This document shows positions 30,296 through 43,265 of a stretch of 64,000 bases of DNA, in pieces; within the stretch, counting starts at the first letter, position 1, and every line of letters begins with the position of its first letter. The notes beneath the pieces were generated by a model. That model was not told the origin of the DNA and made no database searches. It was given only the letters and a program-made list of their open reading frames with translations. The stretch is from contig CP089930.1 in NCBI GenBank assembly GCA_021307345.1, positions 4,216,001 through 4,280,000 of the forward strand, in the 5' to 3' direction. Source of the stretch: Escherichia coli. GTDB taxonomy: Bacteria > Pseudomonadota > Gammaproteobacteria > Enterobacterales > Enterobacteriaceae. The translations under genes and the position numbers were made by a program.

Positions 30296-31081
30296 TTAAT
30301 GTCGGTGATAGCCATCGATCATACATTTAAAGGTTTCGTGCGGAGTACGCCCCGTAGTGCAAAGATAGAGATGACCGAAGATGAAAAAGAGGCTAATAGA
30401 TGCCAGAGCAAAATGCGCTTGTAATAACCAGTATCTTACGCCAGGAAACGCATCGCCCACGACTTGCGGATAGAGACACAACAGCCCCGTCACCATTAAC
30501 AACGGCAGTAATCCATACATCACCCCGACATAGGCTACCTGCTGTAAGGGATTAAATTTAGACTGCATTGTCGCCGGAAAAGGGTGCGCTTCCCCCTGCA
30601 TAATGCCAGACAGATAAAATCGCGTTTGTTTCGCCGCTCGCCCCAGCCACCCTTGACGACGAATGCGATAGTGGTGACCATTACCCCCAACGGCATTAAT
30701 CAGAACAAAGCCAAGCCAGCATACCAGTAACAAGAATCCACAAACTTCATGCACAGCAACCAGACTTTTGACCGCAGCTGCGCCCACCAGCGCAAAGTGA
30801 TTAATTAGCCCACTTGCCAGCAACAATACGAAGAGTAATGCGTTCGACCAGTGCCATAATCTGACCGCCTTGCTGTAAAGATAAATCTTCTCACCATGAT
30901 CGGTGGCTGATTTCTTCACACCACGAGCACGAAGCAAAGCGTGCAGCCCCAGGACTAACCACATCCCAACCAGCAATAGCCCGGCGATGACCAGCCACAC
31001 CGGCCAAAATTCAGGGGTGAACTGTGGTACATAGTTCGCCAATTGGCTCTGAAACTGTTCAGCATTTTGCGACGGGTTCAT
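30296..31081 (-). CDS. ydhU: Cytochrome b-type membrane subunit YdhU
   Basis: A 261-residue inner-membrane protein similar to the thiosulfate reductase cytochrome b subunit PhsC and formate dehydrogenase gamma. Hydrophobic helices lie near residues 28-48, 78-98, 110-130 and 200-245; candidate heme ligands are His in RLWHWSN, NHFALV, VHEVCGF and FGHLYL. Probably exchanges electrons between quinol and the ferredoxin-like YdhX or YdhY. Its ATG overlaps the ydhX stop (ATGA). Confidence 0.92.
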   Translation of the reverse strand: MNPSQNAEQFQSQLANYVPQFTPEFWPVWLVIAGLLLVGMWLVLGLHALLRARGVKKSATDHGEKIYLYSKAVRLWHWSNALLFVLLLASGLINHFALVGAAAVKSLVAVHEVCGFLLLVCWLGFVLINAVGGNGHHYRIRRQGWLGRAAKQTRFYLSGIMQGEAHPFPATMQSKFNPLQQVAYVGVMYGLLPLLMVTGLLCLYPQVVGDAFPGVRYWLLQAHFALASISLFFIFGHLYLCTTGRTPHETFKCMIDGYHRH

Positions 31082-31746
31082 ACATTTTCCTTCTTAATCA
31101 AATGTTGACCGAACCGGCGATACAAATGCGGTTTCCCGGCACCAGGTAGCTGATATTGATAGTATTTATTTTCCTGTAACCACGCCTGAATTTCTGGGCT
31201 ATCTTCGCGGCCAAAGATCAATGCGTGTTCCGGGCAGGCGCTGACGCAAATGGGCGGAAACCCTTTTGCCAGCCGGGACTCGGCGCAGAAATCACATTTA
31301 TCCGCTACTTTAGTCACAGGGTTAAGGTAACGAACCTGGTACGGACAAGCGCCAATGCAATAACTGCAGCCGATGCACTGTGATTTTTCTACCCGCACGA
31401 TCCCCTGCTCATCACGCCACGACGCCCCTGTTGGGCAAACGTCAATGCAAGGAGCATCTTCGCAGTGCTGGCATGACTGGCGAAAAAAGTGATACAGCGT
31501 TTCGTTGTCGTTATCGGTGACAGGAATGTGTGCTATCGATAAACGGCTTCCCTGAGCAGGAACGTAATTGGTCTTGCGACATGCACGGGCGCAAATATTA
31601 CAACCATTGCACCGTGACTCATCGTGAATCATGGCATACCGAACTTCCTTTTCTTGCCTGGTGTTCGCTAACAGCGAAGACGCAGAACCAGTAAAAAAGA
31701 TTACTGTTCCCATCCCCAGAACAAATTTGCGTCGAGTGAAGGACAT
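31078..31746 (-). CDS. ydhX: Tat-exported four-cluster ferredoxin-like protein YdhX
   Basis: A 222-residue periplasmic electron-transfer subunit. It begins with a twin-arginine signal (SFTRRKFVLGMG), then shows four Cys clusters typical of a 4x[4Fe-4S] subunit: CNGCNICARAC, CQHCEDAPCIDVCPTGA, CIGCSYCIGACP, and CDFCAE with CVSACPEHAL. I chose the start at 31746 because it places the twin-Arg motif at the N-terminus; a longer reading to 31797 adds residues before it. Confidence 0.92.
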   Translation of the reverse strand: MSFTRRKFVLGMGTVIFFTGSASSLLANTRQEKEVRYAMIHDESRCNGCNICARACRKTNYVPAQGSRLSIAHIPVTDNDNETLYHFFRQSCQHCEDAPCIDVCPTGASWRDEQGIVRVEKSQCIGCSYCIGACPYQVRYLNPVTKVADKCDFCAESRLAKGFPPICVSACPEHALIFGREDSPEIQAWLQENKYYQYQLPGAGKPHLYRRFGQHLIKKENV

Positions 31747-31809
31747 CTGATTATCCCCTAATGCAGTGGCTGCAACTGTCCACCCTGTCCATGACATTTC
31801 CCTGAAATT

Positions 31810-32460
31810 TCAGGGATTCTGAAACTGCTCTACCTCGAACCATTCGCATAAGCCATAAGCCTTGCCATAGCTCATATACCGCTCACTAAACAGGTACAGC
31901 ACCGCTGTCGATGACTCAACCTGGCGTATATCGGCATATTCAGGGGCAACATCCATCGCGGCTATCGCGGCTTCAATCTGCGCGTCCTGGAAGTAATATG
32001 GCGCTTGCCTCAGCATGGCGACTTTGTAGGGTCGCGGATACGTCTGGCACTCAAAACGAACGACATGAGCAATGGCGCGACAAATGTCCTGCTCCACAAC
32101 TTGCAAAGACATCGCCGCGTAGTTTTCGCTCATGGCCTGCGTTGAGTAATAGTAATCATCGTGAGTTCCCGTGATACAGGCGATATCCGCGTAGTCTCTG
32201 TTCTGTTTTATGCCTTCCAGCAAAACAGACAGATCCTCTTCAGCAACCGAATAGGGTGGCGAGAGAAACACGCCGCGCGCCACCAGTTGACCCGCTACCG
32301 AATGCTGGCGGATAAACTCTGCCAGGACGTCTGTAGGTTCTGGTTCTGCGATGTCTTCACTGACCGTGTCACCGGTGTGACGCATCCCCTGCAACCATTG
32401 ACGCTTCACCTCATCAACTTCGCTGACGCCGGGTAGCGGCAGCTCATCCTGATGGCTCAT
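31810..32460 (-). CDS. ydhW: Uncharacterised operon protein YdhW
   Basis: A 216-residue soluble, acidic protein with no signal peptide, membrane segment or metal motif that I recognise. Repeated acidic and Tyr-rich stretches (DDYYYSTQAMSENY) are visible. It is found between ydhV and ydhX in the FNR-activated operon and has few relatives outside it as far as I know. A role as an assembly factor for the oxidoreductase is possible but unproven. Confidence 0.88.
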   Translation of the reverse strand: MSHQDELPLPGVSEVDEVKRQWLQGMRHTGDTVSEDIAEPEPTDVLAEFIRQHSVAGQLVARGVFLSPPYSVAEEDLSVLLEGIKQNRDYADIACITGTHDDYYYSTQAMSENYAAMSLQVVEQDICRAIAHVVRFECQTYPRPYKVAMLRQAPYYFQDAQIEAAIAAMDVAPEYADIRQVESSTAVLYLFSERYMSYGKAYGLCEWFEVEQFQNP

Positions 32461-32472
32461 CTCACCTATTCC

Positions 32473-35222
<2,750 letters not shown>

Positions 35223-35394
35223 TTATTTCGCATCCTCTTCGCAAACACAGTGCTGACAATTCAGCAGCCTGATATTAAGCATTCAACTAATACGCTGCTG
35301 ACTCTGTCCCCAACACCAGATATTTTCCCTAACCCGATAGTGTATGAGAAAGATTTAACGCTGATAAACTAATCCTTTATGGTTAGGAGAAAAA

Positions 35395-35436
35395 ATAATG
35401 TGATTATTCTGAGCTCTTAACATTGATCGTTATCAA
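35395..35436 (-). promoter_or_regulatory. FNR-activated ydhY promoter
   Basis: TTGATCGTTATCAA (35423-35436) is a perfect FNR box. Reading leftward, a CATTAT -10 candidate at 35395-35400 is spaced so that FNR would be centred about 41.5 bases upstream of the start, the class II position. ydhYVWXUT is known to be FNR-activated and nitrate/nitrite-repressed. The rest of the 455-base gap (35223-35677) is AT-rich with no gene seen. Confidence 0.8.
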
Positions 35437-35644
35437 TTAAAATCACAAAGTGAAAAATTAAAAGTGGACTGATATTTATTATCATCTGAAATTAATTTCA
35501 TTTAAGCGACAATTATTTGTGATATTCATTCCAGAAAATAAAAATAACATTATCGTTATACACTTTAATACATATCGCAACTGATATAATTTCATCAGTT
35601 GCTATTTATGAAAATTAGCTGTGACTGCGATTGAAAGAAACGTA

Positions 35645-35673
35645 TCAGGATGAAGCGTTGCACTTCATCCTGA
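35645..35673 (-). terminator. Terminator after fumD
   Basis: TCAGGATGAAG (35645-35655), loop CGTTGCA, perfect 11-bp complement (35663-35673). On the minus strand it is followed by a T-rich tail (revcomp of GAAAGAAACG). Confidence 0.75.
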
Positions 35674-35677
35674 ACGA

Positions 35678-35887
35678 TCATTTTACCAGCGCGTTAATGA
35701 CGGTTTCCATCGCCTGTTTTTCCAGTTCACTACGTTGAATGCGTTTATTGGCTAAAGCCGTGCGTAATACGCCAGCGATGACAATATGTTTTGGTTCCTG
35801 TCCCAAATCGCGCATTTCCAGCACAACTTTACCGACTACCCTGCACATCTCGCGGTACAGTTCGTCATCTTTTGTTCGATTTCCCAT
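35678..35887 (-). CDS. fumD: Small fumarase-D-type protein (YdhZ)
   Basis: A 69-residue soluble protein. YdhZ has been reported to have fumarase activity and renamed FumD; the sequence here (MGNRTKDDELYREMCRVVGKVVLEMRD start) gives me no catalytic motif to confirm that. It is transcribed leftward, towards the ydhY operon on the same strand, but has its own terminator. Upstream 35888-36160 is AT-rich and contains the small palindrome GGTGTATTTATACACC at 36008-36023. Confidence 0.82.
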   Translation of the reverse strand: MGNRTKDDELYREMCRVVGKVVLEMRDLGQEPKHIVIAGVLRTALANKRIQRSELEKQAMETVINALVK

Positions 35888-36161
35888 TCTTTATACCTAT
35901 TTATCATGCCAACTATCAGCATATATCAATCTAATCAATTAAACAAAAACCAAATAAAATCATATAAATAACGCGATAAATTATTTTGACTGTAGCGATT
36001 GAGCGATGGTGTATTTATACACCTGATGAACATACACTCCTCCCCACTCTGGCGACCTCACCTCCAGATGTTGCGCAAACAACGAAGTTTTTGCGTAATC
36101 TTTTCCCAGGAACGTTAAATCTTTGATAACAATTTATTGTCTGGCGACTTGTATATTTTTT

Positions 36162-36208
36162 TGAAACGCTGTTTTTGTTTTCCTTTTGGATTAATTTCAG
36201 CGTATAAT
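36162..36208 (+). promoter_or_regulatory. pykF promoter with Cra-like site
   Basis: TGAAACGCTGTT (36162-36173) fits the Cra (FruR) half-palindrome, which represses pykF when glycolytic flux is low. A TATAAT -10 lies at 36203-36208. The ATG is at 36445, so the leader would be about 230 bases; no leader ORF is convincing. Confidence 0.65.
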
Positions 36209-36444
36209 GCGCGCCAATTGACTCTTGAATGGTTTCAGCACTTTGGACTGTAGAACTCAACGACTCAAAAACAGGCACTCACGTTGGGCTGAGACACAAG
36301 CACACATTCCTCTGCACGCTTTTTCGATGTCACCTATCCTTAGAGCGAGGCACCATCACTTTCGTAATACCGGATTCGCTTTCCGGCAGTGCGCCCAGAA
36401 AGCAAGTTTCTCCTATCCTTCTCAACTTAAAGACTAATACTGTC

Positions 36445-37857
36445 ATGAAAAAGACCAAAATTGTTTGCACCATCGGACCAAAAACCGAATCTGAAGAGAT
36501 GTTAGCTAAAATGCTGGACGCGGGCATGAACGTCATGCGTCTGAACTTCTCTCATGGTGACTATGCAGAACACGGTCAGCGCATTCAGAACCTGCGCAAC
36601 GTGATGAGCAAAACAGGTAAAACTGCCGCTATCCTGCTCGATACCAAAGGTCCGGAAATCCGCACCATGAAACTGGAAGGCGGTAATGACGTTTCTCTGA
36701 AAGCAGGCCAGACCTTTACTTTCACCACTGACAAATCTGTTATCGGCAACAGCGAAATGGTTGCGGTAACTTATGAAGGTTTCACTTCTGACCTGTCCGT
36801 CGGCAACACCGTACTGGTTGACGATGGTCTGATCGGTATGGAAGTTACCGCCATTGAAGGTAACAAAGTTATCTGTAAGGTACTGAACAACGGTGACCTG
36901 GGCGAAAACAAAGGTGTGAACCTGCCAGGCGTTTCTATTGCCCTGCCGGCACTGGCTGAAAAAGACAAACAGGATCTCATCTTTGGTTGCGAACAAGGCG
37001 TAGACTTTGTTGCTGCTTCCTTTATCCGTAAGCGTTCTGACGTTATCGAAATCCGTGAGCACCTGAAAGCGCACGGCGGCGAAAACATCCAAATCATCTC
37101 CAAAATCGAAAACCAGGAAGGCCTCAACAACTTCGACGAAATCCTCGAAGCTTCTGACGGCATCATGGTTGCACGTGGCGACCTGGGTGTAGAAATTCCG
37201 GTTGAAGAAGTTATCTTCGCCCAGAAGATGATGATCGAAAAATGTATCCGCGCACGTAAAGTCGTTATCACTGCGACCCAGATGCTGGATTCCATGATCA
37301 AAAACCCACGTCCGACCCGCGCAGAAGCCGGTGACGTTGCGAACGCCATCCTCGACGGTACTGACGCAGTAATGTTGTCTGGTGAATCCGCAAAAGGTAA
37401 ATACCCGCTGGAAGCTGTTTCTATCATGGCAACCATTTGCGAACGTACCGACCGCGTGATGAACAGCCGTCTCGAGTTCAACAACGACAACCGTAAACTG
37501 CGCATTACCGAAGCTGTTTGCCGTGGTGCGGTTGAAACTGCTGAAAAACTGGATGCTCCGCTGATCGTCGTAGCAACTCAGGGCGGTAAATCTGCTCGTG
37601 CAGTGCGTAAATACTTCCCGGATGCAACCATCCTGGCGCTGACCACTAACGAAAAAACTGCACATCAGCTAGTGCTGAGCAAAGGCGTTGTGCCACAGCT
37701 GGTTAAAGAGATCACTTCTACTGATGATTTCTACCGCCTGGGTAAAGAACTGGCTCTGCAGAGCGGTCTGGCGCACAAAGGTGACGTTGTAGTAATGGTT
37801 TCCGGTGCACTTGTACCGAGCGGCACTACCAACACCGCATCTGTTCACGTCCTGTAA
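36445..37857 (+). CDS. pykF: Pyruvate kinase I
   Basis: Converts phosphoenolpyruvate and ADP to pyruvate and ATP; activated by fructose-1,6-bisphosphate. It has 470 residues from ATG 36445 ([16 protein letters not shown]). Features are the substrate loop [12 protein letters not shown], the catalytic Lys region [11 protein letters not shown], the metal motif [13 protein letters not shown] and the signature [15 protein letters not shown]. Codon use is strongly biased, as in highly expressed genes. A longer in-frame start at 36229 lies in the leader and is rejected. Confidence 0.98.
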
Positions 37858-37887
37858 TATTGCTTTTGTGAATTAATTTGTATATCC

Positions 37888-37912
37888 AAGCGCCCTGATG
37901 GGCGCTTTTTTT
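37888..37912 (+). terminator. Terminator after pykF
   Basis: AAGCGCCC-TGAT-GGGCGCTTTTTTT: a 6-8 bp GC stem with a T-run. Classic rho-independent terminator. Confidence 0.9.
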
Positions 37913-38093
37913 ATTTAATCGATAACCAGAAGCAATAAAAAATCAAATCGGATTTCACTATATAATCTCACTTTATCTAAGATGAATCCGATGGAAGCAT
38001 CCTGTTTTCTCTCAATTTTTTTATCTAAAACCCAGCGTTCGATGTTTCTTTGAGCGAACGATCAAAAATAAGTGCCTTCCCATCAAAAAAATA

Positions 38094-38122
38094 TTCTCAA
38101 CATAAAAAACTTTGTGTAATAC
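38094..38122 (+). promoter_or_regulatory. lpp promoter
   Basis: TTCTCA (38094-38099), 17-base spacer, TAATAC (38117-38122), in a very AT-rich upstream stretch, as in the classical strong lpp promoter. The 310-base pykF-lpp gap otherwise holds only the pykF terminator. Confidence 0.9.
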
Positions 38123-38155
38123 TTGTAACGCTACATGGAGATTAACTCAATCTAG

Positions 38156-38404
<249 letters not shown>

Positions 38405-38423
38405 TAGTACCTGTGAAGTGAAA

Positions 38424-38452
38424 AATGGCGCACATTGTGCGCCATTTTTTTT
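38424..38452. terminator. Bidirectional terminator lpp / ldtE
   Basis: AATGGCGCACA-TTG-TGCGCCATT with T-run on the right and A-run on the left. It ends lpp and probably convergent ldtE. Confidence 0.9.
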
Positions 38453-38467
38453 GCCTGCTAATTACTG

Positions 38468-39469
38468 TTATTGCGTCGCGCGTAACATATTTCCCTGCTC
38501 AGGCTCGCCATTTTGAGCTGACTCAACTGCGGGCGAGTTGCTGACATGTGCCGTTCCATTGCCTACCGCGACCGGATATCCCGCCCGACGATATAAAGCT
38601 TTATCCACCAGCTTCTTATCAACAGCCTGATTATCTTTGAATTGCGTAAAGCCAACAGGCAGTTTGTACGGCATCGTCTGAACGTTCTGCTGTTCCTCTG
38701 CCGACAGGGGGCGATGTACTTCCACATAACGCATTCCGTTCGGTTCTACAGAGTATTTCACCGGTTCGTTGATCACTTTCACCGGCGTCCCCGTCCGCAC
38801 GCTGGAGAACAAGGCTTTAATATCCGGTGCGTTCATACGAATACAGCCCGAACTGACGCGCAAACCGACGCTGTCCGGCGCACTGGTGCCATGAATGAGA
38901 TATTCGCCATTGCCGTGCGCCAGGCGCATTGCGTAGTGTCCTAGTGGGTTATTAGGCCCTGCGGGAACGACTGGCGGTAATTTTATGCCACGCTCCAGCG
39001 AACGCTGCCGAATACCAGCGGTCGGTGTCCAGGTAGGGTTAGGGATTTTCTGCCCAACCCGCGTTTCCATCACTGGCGTTTCCAGCCCCTGCAAGCCAAT
39101 GCCTATCGGGTAGACCTGCACGATATTTTCTCCTGGCGGATAATAATAAAGACGCAGCTCGGCAAGGTTAACGATAATCCCCTGACGCGGCGCATCAGGT
39201 AATAACAGTTGCGAAGGAATCGTTATCGTCGTGCCTGGTTTTGGCACCGGGGCGATGGTGTTATTGGCTTCCAGAATCAACATTGCCGCAGTATCAAAAC
39301 GTCGGGCGATGGCCTGAAGGTTTTTATCCCCCTCTTGCACCGTATACGTTTGATTTTGCCCAACCAGTCGGCTGCCGGTTGGTGGGAGCGGATAATCTAC
39401 CGCCCAGGTAGCGTGTATGGCGCTAAACGCGCCAATAAGGGTCAGTGTAAGCAGAGACGCGCGTTTCAT
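38468..39469 (-). CDS. ldtE: L,D-transpeptidase LdtE (YnhG)
   Basis: Forms mDAP-mDAP (3-3) crosslinks in peptidoglycan. It has 333 residues: signal peptide ending near TWA (about residue 23), a LysM domain ([18 protein letters not shown], about 42-60), then the YkuD catalytic domain with motif [20 protein letters not shown], in which Cys is the nucleophile. The C-terminal tail (after about 290) differs from K-12 as I recall it ([17 protein letters not shown] region), a variable unstructured end. Convergent with lpp. Confidence 0.95.
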   Translation of the reverse strand: MKRASLLTLTLIGAFSAIHATWAVDYPLPPTGSRLVGQNQTYTVQEGDKNLQAIARRFDTAAMLILEANNTIAPVPKPGTTITIPSQLLLPDAPRQGIIVNLAELRLYYYPPGENIVQVYPIGIGLQGLETPVMETRVGQKIPNPTWTPTAGIRQRSLERGIKLPPVVPAGPNNPLGHYAMRLAHGNGEYLIHGTSAPDSVGLRVSSGCIRMNAPDIKALFSSVRTGTPVKVINEPVKYSVEPNGMRYVEVHRPLSAEEQQNVQTMPYKLPVGFTQFKDNQAVDKKLVDKALYRRAGYPVAVGNGTAHVSNSPAVESAQNGEPEQGNMLRATQ

Positions 39470-39510
39470 TGTAAACCTCCTGTATTTGCCGGAGACTCAC
39501 GCTAAGACGT

Positions 39511-39579
39511 CGGATGGTGCTTTTGCTTACCTGAAGCCGAAACACTCCTGTGCTGGTCAGAGTAAACATCGACCATCCG
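39511..39579. repeat. Imperfect inverted repeat between ldtE and sufE
   Basis: CGGATGGT (39511-39518) pairs with ACCATCCG (39572-39579), and the inner CTTAC/GTAA bases also pair. REP-like ends, but not a canonical REP. It lies in the leader of ldtE and downstream of sufE, so it may act as the suf terminator. Confidence 0.45.
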
Positions 39580-39617
39580 GCAATGTGAGTCATCCAGATG
39601 AAAGCTGTTCCTTTAGT

Positions 39618-40034
39618 TTAGCTAAGTGCAGCGGCTTTAGCGCGGATTGCACGAATCATCGCTTCCAGACCTTGTGAACGAGATGGGGTGAGATGCTGAG
39701 CAAGCGCCATTTTTTCAAACCACGGGCGCACGTCAAAATTAACAATATCCTGCGGCGTCATCTGGTCATAGAGAATAAAAACAACCGCAATAAGCCCTTT
39801 CACAATGGCGGCATCGCTGTCGCCCTGCAATTCAATAATTCCCTGCGCATTCTGGCGCATTACAATCCATACCTGACTCTGACAGCCCTGAATACTATTT
39901 TGCGGGTTTCTGTCTTCATCGCGTAATTCCGGCAGACGCTGACCCAGTTCAATAATGTAGAGATATTTCTCTTCCCAGTTGGCGCAGCGTAAAAAATTAC
40001 GCAGCAATTTTTCTTTATCCGGCAATACAGCCAT
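39618..40034 (-). CDS. sufE: Sulfur acceptor SufE
   Basis: Takes persulfide sulfur from SufS and stimulates it. It has 138 residues with acceptor Cys51 in [11 protein letters not shown]. Last gene of sufABCDSE, 12 bases after sufS. Confidence 0.97.
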   Translation of the reverse strand: MAVLPDKEKLLRNFLRCANWEEKYLYIIELGQRLPELRDEDRNPQNSIQGCQSQVWIVMRQNAQGIIELQGDSDAAIVKGLIAVVFILYDQMTPQDIVNFDVRPWFEKMALAQHLTPSRSQGLEAMIRAIRAKAAALS

Positions 40035-40046
40035 AGAGCCTCCCTG

Positions 40047-41267
40047 TTATCCCAGCAGACGATGAATGCGTTGCAATCCTGTCACCAGACGATCCACTTC
40101 TTCATGGGTGTTATACATAGCCAACGACGCCCGACACATAGCCGGAACGTTATAAAACGCCATCAACGGCATCGCGCAGTGATGGCCGGTACGCACAGCG
40201 ATACCGTAGTTATCAAGAAAACTGCCAACATCATAGGCATGATGTTTACCGAGATTAAAGGCGATAACGCCAAGTCTGTCCGGTGGCCCATACAGAGTAA
40301 GATCCGGCACTGCTGTCAGTTGTGACAGCGCGTAATGCATCAGATTCTGTTCGTACTCAGCAATGTTGTTAAGCCCCAGAGCTGATACATACTCCAGCGC
40401 CGCACCAAGACCAATAATCCCCCCCGTATTGGGTGTGCCGGCCTCAAACCGCCACGGTGCTTTGGTCCAGGTAGTACCTTCGCTAAGGCTGACGGTGGCA
40501 ATCATAGACCCGCCCCCTTCCCACGGCGGCATCTCCTGCAACAAGGCTTCTTTAACATAAAGAATGCCAATGCCGGTGGGGCCATACAGTTTATGCCCGG
40601 AAAAAACGTAGAAGTCGCAATCCAGCGCCTGCACATCCACCGGATGATGCATCACTGCCTGAGCGCCATCCACCAGCACTTTTGCGCCATGCTGGTGCGC
40701 AAGTGCGATCATTTCCGGCAGCGGATTTTCCGTCCCCAGCACATTAGACACGTGAGTAATCGCCAGCAGGCGGGTTTTCTCATCAAACAGATTAGGCAAC
40801 GTCTCAAGTTGCAGCGTGCCGTCCGGATTAAGCGGGATCACCCGCAGCTCTGCGCCAACGCGCGCGCAAAGCATCTGCCAGGGAACAATGTTAGCGTGGT
40901 GTTCCATCTGACTGATGATGATGTTATCGCCTGCCCGCACGTTGCTATTGCCCCAGCTATTGGCGACCAGATTGATCCCTTCCGTCGTGCCACGGACGAA
41001 CACCAGCTCTTCCGCCGAACGGGCATTGATAAACAGCGATGCACGCTTACGCACGTTCTCCATTTTCTCGGTCGCCTGGGCGCTTAACGTATGAATACCG
41101 CGATGCACCGCCGCGTAGCCGTGACGATAAAACTCAGCCTCGGCGTCAATCACCTGGCTCGGTTTCTGCGCACTGGCGGCGCTGTCGAGATAAGCCAGCG
41201 GCAAACCGTTCACCTCACGCGAGAGCACCGGAAAATCGGCCCGCACCTTCTCAACGGAAAAAGTCAT
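40047..41267 (-). CDS. sufS: Cysteine desulfurase SufS
   Basis: PLP enzyme (group II) that frees sulfur from cysteine for Fe-S assembly under iron limitation or oxidative stress. It has 406 residues. The PLP lysine lies in [11 protein letters not shown] (about 226) and the active-site Cys in [10 protein letters not shown] (about 364). Start overlaps the sufD stop by four bases, indicating coupled translation. Confidence 0.97.
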   Translation of the reverse strand: MTFSVEKVRADFPVLSREVNGLPLAYLDSAASAQKPSQVIDAEAEFYRHGYAAVHRGIHTLSAQATEKMENVRKRASLFINARSAEELVFVRGTTEGINLVANSWGNSNVRAGDNIIISQMEHHANIVPWQMLCARVGAELRVIPLNPDGTLQLETLPNLFDEKTRLLAITHVSNVLGTENPLPEMIALAHQHGAKVLVDGAQAVMHHPVDVQALDCDFYVFSGHKLYGPTGIGILYVKEALLQEMPPWEGGGSMIATVSLSEGTTWTKAPWRFEAGTPNTGGIIGLGAALEYVSALGLNNIAEYEQNLMHYALSQLTAVPDLTLYGPPDRLGVIAFNLGKHHAYDVGSFLDNYGIAVRTGHHCAMPLMAFYNVPAMCRASLAMYNTHEEVDRLVTGLQRIHRLLG

Positions 41268-42535
41268 CTTGCACCTCCCGGCAGCCGTTGGCCGATTCGA
41301 GCCAGCACCTGCTGTTTAAGACCCTCATCGCGCAAGGCTTCCGTCAGTTCGGCGGCAAAGGCATAGATGATCATCTGCTGGGCATCCTGCTGATTGATCC
41401 CGCGAGAACGCAGATAGAACATTTGCTCATCATCAATACGCCCGACCGTTGCGCCGTGGCTGCATTTCACATCATCGGCATAAATTTCCAGTTGCGGTTT
41501 GGTATCCACTTCCGCCAGCTTGCCCATCAGCAGATTATTATTGGTCATCTGGCCGTCAGTCTTGATGGCATACTGCGCGACATTAATCAAACCATTAAAT
41601 ACCGCGCGCCCTTTGTCGCTGACGATAGTTTTGTGCAACTGGCGGCTGTTACAAAAACCTTTATTGTGTTCCAGCCAGGTGCGGGTATCGCACACTTCAT
41701 TTTTCACCGGCATCGCCAGGCTATTAATCCGCAGCGTACTGTTTTCGCCATTAAGTTGCGTACTGGTGTTGTGCCGTAACACGGCGCCACCAAGCAGAAA
41801 ACTGTGGCTAGATGCGGTGGCATCGTCTGCCAGCAGCAAATCGTTATGGGCAAAGTGGTGACTGACCGGGTTTTCAAACGCCAGCTTGATATGCTGCAAG
41901 TGGGCGTTCGCTGCGACGTTGATAGTAAAGCGAGCGCCTGTAAAATGGCGGGCATCATTAAGGCTGACAAAATGTTCAATCACCGTCGCTTCCGCGCCTT
42001 CCGCCAGATCCAGATGATGGCGGTAATGGGCAGTGTTCACCTCTTCACCTACCACGCCCTGGGTAATATGCATTAACAGCAATGGCTTTGCAGGCCGTTG
42101 ACCGCGCTTCACCGCAATATGCGTAACGCTTTGCGCCAGGCTTTCCGTCAGATGCAGAAACACTTCTGGCTGAATAGCATCGGGCAGCCCCTGGCGTTCG
42201 TCGTTTATGCTCACGTCATATCCGCTGCCTTCAGTTGCATCGCTAAGTGCTGGCATGTAACGTCCATCGACAAACACCAGTCGCACGGCGTCTAACGTTA
42301 TGGCTAAGGCATCACGCTGCTGTGGGGATATCTCCCCCGCAATGCTGACAAACTGGCTATTGGTCAGCCCTTCCAGCGGCGTATATTTCCAGTGCTCATG
42401 TTTACGCGTCGGCAGACCGGTACGCAGCAATTGTTGTAAATGCTGCTGCGCTTGCGGGGAGCGTTTTGCCCCTTCAGCCTCAAACAAGTGATGCCACTGT
42501 TGCAGCACGTTACTGCTGTTCACTAAGCCAGCCAT
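41264..42535 (-). CDS. sufD: Fe-S scaffold subunit SufD
   Basis: Partner of SufB in the SufBC2D scaffold; needed for iron entry. It has 423 residues with a right-handed beta-helix core. The conserved C-terminal segment ([25 protein letters not shown]) includes the His used in cluster assembly. The 5' end overlaps sufC by 26 bases. Confidence 0.96.
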   Translation of the reverse strand: MAGLVNSSNVLQQWHHLFEAEGAKRSPQAQQHLQQLLRTGLPTRKHEHWKYTPLEGLTNSQFVSIAGEISPQQRDALAITLDAVRLVFVDGRYMPALSDATEGSGYDVSINDERQGLPDAIQPEVFLHLTESLAQSVTHIAVKRGQRPAKPLLLMHITQGVVGEEVNTAHYRHHLDLAEGAEATVIEHFVSLNDARHFTGARFTINVAANAHLQHIKLAFENPVSHHFAHNDLLLADDATASSHSFLLGGAVLRHNTSTQLNGENSTLRINSLAMPVKNEVCDTRTWLEHNKGFCNSRQLHKTIVSDKGRAVFNGLINVAQYAIKTDGQMTNNNLLMGKLAEVDTKPQLEIYADDVKCSHGATVGRIDDEQMFYLRSRGINQQDAQQMIIYAFAAELTEALRDEGLKQQVLARIGQRLPGGAR

Positions 42536-43256
42536 AACCCTGCTCCTCCAGTTGTTTGACCAACGTGAAATCGCCGGATTTCACAATTCGCCCCTGATAC
42601 AGCACGTGGACGTAATCAGGCTTGATGTAGTCAAGAATGCGTTGGTAGTGCGTCACGATGATGAATGAACGCTTGCCATCACGCAGCGAGTTCACACCAT
42701 CGGCAACCACTTTTAATGCGTCGATATCCAGCCCGGAGTCCGACTCATCAAGAATGCATAACTCCGGTTCCAGCACTGCCATTTGCAAAATATCGTTGCG
42801 CTTTTTCTCGCCACCGGAAAAACCAACGTTAACCGAACGGGTTAATAAATCTTCCGGCATCTTCAACAGGGCGATTTTCTCTTCCATCAAATCCTGAAAA
42901 TCGAAGCGGTCGAGGGTTTCCTGACCGCGATAACTACGCACCGCATTGAGCGCCGTTTGCAGGAAAAACTGGTTACTGACGCCAGGGATTTCCACTGGAT
43001 ACTGAAAAGCCATAAAGATCCCTTCGCCTGCACGATCTTCCGGCGACAGCTCTAGCAAATCTTTGCCTTTAAACTCCACCGAGCCGCCCGTCACTTCATA
43101 ATCTTCTCGCCCGGCAAGCGTTGCCGATAAGGTACTTTTGCCCGAACCGTTTGGCCCCATAATGGCGTGAACTTCGCCGGGACGAACGTCGAGGCTTAAT
43201 CCGCGCAGGATAGCTTTATCTTCCACGCTGACGTGTAAATCTTTAATACTTAACAT
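42510..43256 (-). CDS. sufC: ATPase subunit SufC
   Basis: ABC-type ATPase that drives conformational change in SufBC2D. It has 248 residues: Walker A GPNGSGKST (about 35-43), signature FSGGEKKRN, Walker B CILDESDSGLD. It is soluble and lacks any membrane domain. Confidence 0.97.
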   Translation of the reverse strand: MLSIKDLHVSVEDKAILRGLSLDVRPGEVHAIMGPNGSGKSTLSATLAGREDYEVTGGSVEFKGKDLLELSPEDRAGEGIFMAFQYPVEIPGVSNQFFLQTALNAVRSYRGQETLDRFDFQDLMEEKIALLKMPEDLLTRSVNVGFSGGEKKRNDILQMAVLEPELCILDESDSGLDIDALKVVADGVNSLRDGKRSFIIVTHYQRILDYIKPDYVHVLYQGRIVKSGDFTLVKQLEEQGYGWLSEQQ

Positions 43257-43265
43257 GTTTATTCC

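Noticed and set aside
36229-36444. Upstream in-frame extension of pykF
   Set aside because: Starts just past the promoter in the leader, lacks a ribosome site, and would add 72 residues not present in pyruvate kinases.
36502-37665. 387-codon ORF antisense to pykF (and another of 244 codons at 36771-37505)
   Set aside because: Long antisense frames are a by-product of the strong codon bias in pykF; no ribosome site, no domain, and the product is rich in Phe/His/Asn as expected from mirrored preferred codons.
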